From assembly GCA_012514775.1 (NCBI GenBank), contig JAAYZQ010000241.1, forward strand, positions 1-9,263: 9,263 bases of DNA, read 5' to 3'. Within the stretch, counting starts at the first letter, position 1, and each line of letters begins with the position of its first letter. Shown piece by piece: positions 5,413 to 9,263 of this stretch. Source of the DNA: Anaerolineaceae bacterium. GTDB lineage: Bacteria > Chloroflexota > Anaerolineae > JAAYZQ01. The position numbers and the translations under genes are program-made. The notes under the pieces were generated by a model. That model had not been told where the DNA came from and did not search any database. It saw only the letters and a list, made by a program, of their open reading frames with translations.

Positions 5413-6927
5413 ATGGCTGACAAGCGTCTCGACGACTGTCTTTCCACCCGTGGCGGGCATCTCTTTGTCGAGGAGTGCGACACGCTGGAGTTGCTCCAGG
5501 AGTTTGGATCTCCCCTCTTTCTCCTGTCGGAGGACCAGATCCGCCGCAACGTGCGGCGCTTCCAGGCAGGGTTCCAGGCGGGCTGGCCCGATGGCCCCGT
5601 CAAGATCCTGCCCGCGGCCAAGGCCAACTGGATTCCGGCCGCGCAGTGCATCCTGGCCAGCGAGGGTTGCGGCTGCGACGTCTATTCCTCGGGTGAGCTA
5701 TCGGTGGCGCTGCAGGCCGGCTTTCCGCGTGAGCTCATCTCGGTCAATGGCGTGCCCAAAGATCGGGACCACATCTACCGCTCCGTCGCCGAAGGCGTGC
5801 GCCTGACCATCGACAGCGTCGAGGAGCTGGACGTCATCCACGCGGCGGCTACTGATCTGGGGCGGACCATCCGGGTGCGACTGCGGCTGAAGCCGGCCAT
5901 CTCGGGCTTTGTACAGCACAGCGACTTTTCCGCCGAAGGGCTGGTGCCCACCGACGTGGCGGCCATGGTCTACAAGGGCGGCCTAGCCTTTGAAGACGTC
6001 GTGGCCCTGGGTCGGCGCATCCAGGAGATGGAGAACGTCGAGCTGGTAGGCATCCACGAGCATCATGGCCGGCACCATCCTTCCACCCGCTACTGGGATG
6101 AGCAGATGATTGCCTTTGCCCGGGAGCTGGGCCGGGTGTGCCAGGCGCTGGGCGGGTTCCAGCCAACAGAGATCGACATCGGCGGCGGCTTTGCCATCCC
6201 CCGAGATCCCTTTAACGCCGCCACCGACTATACCGAGCCGCTGCAGTTGGGTGCCCTCTTTGCCCTCTCCAAGGGCATGAAGCTGCTCGGCAGTGAGGCC
6301 CGCCACCGGATTATGGCTCGCCTCATCGACACCATCGTCTCCCATCCCAACCAGGATCAGGCCCCCAGCTTCGAGGACTATGCCGAGGCCTGCACCCGGA
6401 CGCTGCGCCGCGAGCTGCCGCGGCAGGGCATCGAGACGCGGGGCCTGATGCTGCAGGTGGAGCCTGGCCGCGCCGTTCACGGCGACGCTGGCATCCACCT
6501 GACCACCGTCTGCGCCATCAAGGCCGTGCGCCAGCCCATCCGCTGGAAGCTGGTAGTTGTGGACAGCACCGAGTTCTGGTTCACCGGCGGGCGCTACGAG
6601 CACCACCTGCACGACTATCTCTTTGCCAACAAGACCGATGCTCCCCTGGTGGACAGGGCCGACATCGTCGGGCGGAGCTGCTATGGCGATCGCCTGATGC
6701 CCACGGTACCCATCCCCGAGGTGCAGGTGGGTGACGTCCTGGCCCTGCTCGACACCGGGGCCTACCAGGAAGTATCCATGAGCAATTTTAACGCCATTCC
6801 CCGGCCGGCTACGGTCCTGGTCACGGGGGGACGGGCCGCGGTGGTGCGGCGTCGCGAAACTGAAGAGGACGTCTTTCGCCGCGACGTGTTGCCGGAGCAC
6901 CTGCAAGGAGGAGCGAGGACAGGATGA
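5413..6927 (+). CDS. Atypical diaminopimelate-decarboxylase-fold PLP enzyme (fold type III decarboxylase)
   Basis: This 504-residue protein is longer than ordinary LysA (about 420). Fold type III decarboxylase motifs occur in order: PLP lysine K70 in PAAKANW, then GCDVYSSGEL, HEHHGRHH (215-222) where LysA has the HxHIGSQ strand, GGGF (257-260), EPGR (350-353) binding the PLP phosphate, C423 in SCYGD, and Y451 in DTGAYQE followed by FNAIPRP. The catalytic set is therefore complete. Between GGG and EPGR there are about 90 residues, against roughly 40 in typical LysA, so an insertion of about 50 is present. With no lysine genes nearby and a changed GSQ region, the substrate is probably not meso-diaminopimelate, or at least cannot be assumed to be; another amino acid or a biosynthetic intermediate is likely. 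Its stop overlaps the nitroreductase start (ATGA), so the two are translationally coupled. Confidence 0.8.
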   Translation: MADKRLDDCLSTRGGHLFVEECDTLELLQEFGSPLFLLSEDQIRRNVRRFQAGFQAGWPDGPVKILPAAKANWIPAAQCILASEGCGCDVYSSGELSVALQAGFPRELISVNGVPKDRDHIYRSVAEGVRLTIDSVEELDVIHAAATDLGRTIRVRLRLKPAISGFVQHSDFSAEGLVPTDVAAMVYKGGLAFEDVVALGRRIQEMENVELVGIHEHHGRHHPSTRYWDEQMIAFARELGRVCQALGGFQPTEIDIGGGFAIPRDPFNAATDYTEPLQLGALFALSKGMKLLGSEARHRIMARLIDTIVSHPNQDQAPSFEDYAEACTRTLRRELPRQGIETRGLMLQVEPGRAVHGDAGIHLTTVCAIKAVRQPIRWKLVVVDSTEFWFTGGRYEHHLHDYLFANKTDAPLVDRADIVGRSCYGDRLMPTVPIPEVQVGDVLALLDTGAYQEVSMSNFNAIPRPATVLVTGGRAAVVRRRETEEDVFRRDVLPEHLQGGARTG

Positions 6928-7691
6928 GCACACCCACCATCGAGCAGATCCGCCGCCACTACTCGGTTCGCCGCTACAAGCCCGACCCGGTGCCCCGTGA
7001 CATGGTCGAGACCATCGTGGCTGCCGGGCAGCGCGCCTCCACGTCGTCTAACCTGCAGGCCTACAGCATCGTGGCCGTGACCGCAGCGGCCCGGCGGGCG
7101 GCCCTGGCGGAGCTGTGCGGTGACCAGGAGAGCATCCTCCAGGCGCCGGTGTTCCTTGCCTGGTGCGCCGACCTCAGCCGCCTGGATCGTATCTGCGAGA
7201 TGCGGGGCTACGAGCAGGTGACGACAGGGGTGGAAAGCTTTCTCGTGGCCGCCGTCGACGCTGCCCTGGCCATGCAGAACGCGGCCCTGGCGGCCGAATC
7301 GCTGGGCTTGGGCATGTGCTACATCGGCGCCATCCGCAACCATCCCGCGGAGGTCATCGAGCTCCTGGAACTGCCGCGACTGGTCTTTCCCATCTCGGGC
7401 ATGACCCTGGGCTGGCCGGCGGTGCGGCCGTTCGTCAAGCCCCGACTGCCGTTGGAGGCCGTGCTCCATTGGGAGTTCTACGACACCGCCGGCGAGGCGG
7501 AAGCCCTGGCCGCATACGACCAGGCAATGGTTGCCACCGGCATCTACCGCGGGCGCCAGGTGGCCGTCCCTGGCTGCGAAGGCGAGATGGAGGACTATGG
7601 TTGGACGGAGCACTCGGCGCGCCGTGTCTCCCAGCCGGTGCGCGTCCAACTGCGGCGCGTCTTGGCGGACCAGGGCTTTGCCCTGGAGTGA
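6924..7691 (+). CDS. NfsA/FRP-type nitroreductase family oxidoreductase
   Basis: This 255-residue FMN-dependent oxidoreductase has RRHYSVRRYKPDPVP (10-24), ASTSSNLQAYS (38-48), ESLGLGMCYIGAIRN (125-139) and FPISGMTLGWP (155-165), the pattern of the NfsA/flavin reductase P group that uses NAD(P)H to reduce flavins, quinones or nitro compounds. Length fits this group. The start ATG overlaps the decarboxylase stop as ATGA. A strong AAGGAGG lies 12 bases before it and a nearer GAGG five bases before. The tight coupling suggests that it acts with the decarboxylase, for example on the decarboxylated product, but the reaction is unknown. Last gene of the + operon. The 53 bases to the convergent flavoprotein gene hold no clear hairpin terminator. 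Confidence 0.85.
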   Translation: MSTPTIEQIRRHYSVRRYKPDPVPRDMVETIVAAGQRASTSSNLQAYSIVAVTAAARRAALAELCGDQESILQAPVFLAWCADLSRLDRICEMRGYEQVTTGVESFLVAAVDAALAMQNAALAAESLGLGMCYIGAIRNHPAEVIELLELPRLVFPISGMTLGWPAVRPFVKPRLPLEAVLHWEFYDTAGEAEALAAYDQAMVATGIYRGRQVAVPGCEGEMEDYGWTEHSARRVSQPVRVQLRRVLADQGFALE

Positions 7692-7744
7692 GCCCTAGGC
7701 ATCCAAAGGCCGAACGACTGCGTGACGCTGGCTTTCGCCTCGCG

Positions 7745-8311
7745 CTAGCCGCCGGAGCCCAGCCTCTTGCCCAGCTCATAAGCGCGGGCCATGGTCGCCT
7801 TGTCCGAGCGGATGTCACCCGGCGCGTCGCCGCTGGCGTAGACAAAGCCGGCAATTTCGGCCCCCACGTAGCGCAACCCGTCCTGGAACGTGCGGAAGGC
7901 GTTGACGGCCCCCGAGATAAAGGGGTCCGCGTCGCCGTAGGTCATGACGATGGCGTACTTTTTTCCGCGCAGCAGGTAGCCGTTCTCGTCGACAAGGGCA
8001 TAGCAGCGATCCATGAACAGCTTGGTCTGCGCCGAAACGGTGAACCAGTACACCGGGCTGGCGATGACGATGGCGTCGGCCTCCACCAGCTTGGGATAGA
8101 GGATTTGCATGTCGTCGTCCACGATGCAGCCGCGGTACGGTTCAGAATGGCAGGCGTCGCAGGCATCGCAGGGATTGATGTCCATGTGGTGAAGGTAAAA
8201 GCTCTCCACCTGTGCTCCAACCGAGCGCGCCCCCTCGGCCAACTCCTCGGCCAGTATGGCGCTGTTGCCCTCGCGGCGAGGGCTGCCCTTCACGATGACG
8301 ATCTTGCTCAT
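7745..8311 (-). CDS. Flavodoxin-fold NAD(P)H/FMN oxidoreductase, iron-sulfur flavoprotein-like
   Basis: This 188-residue protein begins MSKIVIVKGSPRREGNS, with the FMN-phosphate loop GSPRREGNS (9-17) of the NADPH-dependent FMN reductase family. IASPVYWFTVSAQTKLFMDR in the middle is the usual flavin-contacting and dimer helix region. Four cysteines, C48, C51, C54 and C62 (CX2CX2CX7C), match the compact motif that binds a 4Fe-4S cluster in iron-sulfur flavoproteins. It probably moves electrons between NAD(P)H or ferredoxin and small acceptors. The start has AAGGAGG four bases upstream. It is convergent with the nitroreductase gene and transcribed on its own from a promoter at 8361-8390. A plain quinone/FMN reductase without a cluster remains possible. 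Confidence 0.85.
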   Translation of the reverse strand: MSKIVIVKGSPRREGNSAILAEELAEGARSVGAQVESFYLHHMDINPCDACDACHSEPYRGCIVDDDMQILYPKLVEADAIVIASPVYWFTVSAQTKLFMDRCYALVDENGYLLRGKKYAIVMTYGDADPFISGAVNAFRTFQDGLRYVGAEIAGFVYASGDAPGDIRSDKATMARAYELGKRLGSGG

Positions 8312-8360
8312 GGGACCTCCTTGTCGAGCTGTCCGGTCTTGGCCATTTCTCGGCGGCCAT

Positions 8361-8390
8361 ATTGTAGCACGGAACCCGCCACGGCGCGAA
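8361..8390 (-). promoter_or_regulatory. Promoter of the flavoprotein gene
   Basis: On the minus strand, TACAAT (8361-8366) is preceded by TGC, an extended -10. A weak -35 TTCGCG (8385-8390) lies 18 bases upstream. Expected start near 8354, about 43 bases before the ATG. Confidence 0.55.
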
Positions 8391-8456
8391 CCGAGGCCCC
8401 CGGGTCGGCGCGAGGCCCCGCTCCTCCATGCGTGGAGGCGGCCCAGACCGGCGCGA
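8382..8456. repeat. Three direct copies of CGGCGCGA between divergent promoters
   Basis: CGGCGCGA occurs at 8382-8389, 8406-8413 and 8449-8456. The first covers the flavoprotein -35 box and the third ends one base before the lipoprotein -35 box. A separate inverted pair CCTCCA/TGGAGG (8423-8438, loop TGCG) lies between copies two and three. They could be binding sites for a shared regulator, or chance in GC-rich DNA. Confidence 0.35.
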
Positions 8457-8457
8457 A

Positions 8458-8486
8458 TTGCACAAAAGCAAAACGGGTGTTATAAT
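8458..8486 (+). promoter_or_regulatory. Promoter of the lipoprotein gene
   Basis: TTGCAC (8458-8463), a 17-base spacer and a perfect TATAAT (8481-8486) preceded by TGT (extended -10). Predicted start near 8493, inside the dyad at 8488-8513. Confidence 0.75.
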
Positions 8487-8487
8487 G

Positions 8488-8513
8488 CCCTTCGAGCCGT
8501 CAGGCTCGAAGGG
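8488..8513 (+). promoter_or_regulatory. Perfect 11-bp dyad at the lipoprotein start site
   Basis: CCCTTCGAGCC (8488-8498) and GGCTCGAAGGG (8503-8513) are perfect complements around GTCA. The dyad starts two bases after the TATAAT box and its last three bases are the first GGG of the GGGAGG ribosome site (8511-8516). It can act as an operator over the transcription start, or as an mRNA hairpin that covers part of the ribosome site. It has no T-run and is not a terminator for this strand. Confidence 0.65.
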
Positions 8514-8521
8514 AGGCTGCG

Positions 8522-9190
8522 ATGCCAGGTCAAAGGACAATCATGGGAAACGTGGTCGGCCGCTACCTGCTGCCGGCCCTGGCCGCCGTCCTGCTGGCGG
8601 CCCTCGTCGCAGCGTGTGGACCCTGGTCCACGCCAACCCTGGCGCCCACCGCCTCGGCCAGCCCCAGCCCGCCGCCGGCGACGATCACGCCGCAGCACGG
8701 CTGGGAGCTGCCTGCCAACGAGGTTGTGTTCATCGACCATGAGGTTCTCGTCGAGGGTGAATGTGTTGAAGGCGACTGCCAACCGGGCCCCATGATCGAC
8801 TTTCCGACCCACGGCTTTGACCCCGACAGCCGCTCTGTGCACAGCAGGCTGCCCCTGGAAGTGAACGACGAGCTGAAGGTGCTGTACGGCGACGGCACGA
8901 GCCTGCGCGGCGTCGCGGGCGGCGGCGCTGCCACCAGGCTGATAGCGGTCTTGGCCGTGCCGGCCGAGATGGAGGGCGTGCGCATCGTGCAGGTAGATCG
9001 CGATGGAACGGTGACCCTGGAGGTGGGGGGCGAGGTGCTGGTGCTGGCCCCCGACGAGATGTGGACCAACACCACCGAGGAGGTCCGGGAGCAAGGCGCC
9101 GGCCGGGCCCGGTTGATCACCACCGAGCAGATCTATAACTATGGCATCGTGGACAAGGCCAACATCCTGGCTCCCACGCCGCAGCCGTAG
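8522..9190 (+). CDS. Lipoprotein of unknown function
   Basis: This 222-residue protein has a lipoprotein signal peptide: R5 and R14, a hydrophobic core (about 15-30) and lipobox VAAC with C32 as the lipidated residue. A Pro/Ser/Thr-rich linker (about 36-56) then leads to a globular domain of about 165 residues. I do not recognise the domain. It is rich in predicted beta strands (VVFIDHEVLVEG, ATRLIAVLAVP, VRIVQVDRDGTVTLEVGGEVLVLAP), has two close cysteines (C81, C86) that could form a disulfide, and many acidic residues. The start at 8522 has GGGAGG five bases upstream; an ATG at 8543 with AAGGA five bases upstream is also workable and leaves the signal peptide intact. Single gene under its own strong promoter and dyad. 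Confidence 0.75.
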   Translation: MPGQRTIMGNVVGRYLLPALAAVLLAALVAACGPWSTPTLAPTASASPSPPPATITPQHGWELPANEVVFIDHEVLVEGECVEGDCQPGPMIDFPTHGFDPDSRSVHSRLPLEVNDELKVLYGDGTSLRGVAGGGAATRLIAVLAVPAEMEGVRIVQVDRDGTVTLEVGGEVLVLAPDEMWTNTTEEVREQGAGRARLITTEQIYNYGIVDKANILAPTPQP

Positions 9191-9227
9191 AGGGCCATCG
9201 CGGCTCTCGCCGGCGCCGGCCGTGCAA

Positions 9228-9259
9228 CAAACCGACGTTTGATTTCTTTCTGATTTCTC
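9228..9259 (+). terminator. Possible weak terminator after the lipoprotein
   Basis: CAAAC (9228-9232) and GTTTG (9237-9241) can form a 5-bp stem around CGAC, followed by the T-rich ATTTCTTTCTGATTTC. A GC-rich self-complementary GCCGGCGCCGGC lies just before it at 9209-9220. The stem is short and the T-run is interrupted. The rest of the region to the window end holds no gene. Confidence 0.35.
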
Positions 9260-9263
9260 CTCA

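Noticed and set aside
5983..6933. Minus-strand open frame opposite the decarboxylase
   Set aside because: Antisense shadow without recognisable domain.
7692..7744. Convergent gap examined for a bidirectional terminator
   Set aside because: Only 3-bp or mismatched pairings are visible; no supportable hairpin.
7163..8485. A 440-codon + strand open frame crossing the nitroreductase and the flavoprotein gene
   Set aside because: It is out of frame with the nitroreductase and antisense to the flavoprotein; both real genes have cofactor motifs, so this is a GC-driven open frame.
9209..9220. GCCGGCGCCGGC palindrome
   Set aside because: A short self-complementary GC run is common at this base composition and lacks a following T-run of its own.

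Overview
The window is GC-rich and densely coded, with strong Shine-Dalgarno sites, sigma-70-type promoters that all carry a TGn extended -10, and a Pro/Ser/Thr-rich lipoprotein linker. The aminotransferase / SerA-like dehydrogenase / DUF1015 cluster, the C-terminus of a decaprenylphosphate-phosphoribosyltransferase-like membrane protein and the Pro/Ser lipoprotein suggest a member of the Chloroflexota (Anaerolineae-like) or a related clade. This is inference from style and gene content; there is no rRNA or tRNA to confirm it. I saw no insertion sequence, CRISPR array, tRNA or phage gene.

Layout. (1) 1-299, + strand: C-terminal 98 residues of a UbiA-superfamily membrane prenyltransferase, ending convergently with the next block. 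(2) 403-3828, - strand: a three-gene unit read from right to left, comprising a class V (alanine-glyoxylate/serine-pyruvate/phosphoserine type) aminotransferase, a short SerA-like D-2-hydroxyacid dehydrogenase without an ACT domain, and a DUF1015 protein. A strong hairpin plus T-run (340-381) ends it. This looks like a serine-biosynthesis operon in which the unknown DUF1015 protein sits where a phosphoserine phosphatase or related activity might be expected. (3) 3829-4105: divergent control region with two back-to-back extended -10 promoters whose -35 boxes are 19 bp apart. (4) 4106-7691, + strand: a likely four-gene operon comprising an ICMT/PEMT-like membrane methyltransferase, a membrane-anchored SGNH hydrolase, an atypical diaminopimelate-decarboxylase-fold PLP enzyme and an NfsA/FRP-type nitroreductase (the last two overlap by ATGA). 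(5) 7745-8311, - strand: a flavodoxin-fold NAD(P)H/FMN oxidoreductase with a CX2CX2CX7C cluster like iron-sulfur flavoproteins. (6) 8312-8521: second divergent control region, with a perfect 11-bp dyad at the lipoprotein transcription start. (7) 8522-9190, + strand: a lipoprotein of unknown function; then a possible weak terminator to the window end.

The best candidates for new biology are the DUF1015 protein, whose DGHHRYETA motif recalls ParB/SerK-type proteins, inside a serine operon; the insertion-bearing PLP decarboxylase translationally coupled to a nitroreductase; and the dyads placed exactly at two promoter start sites.
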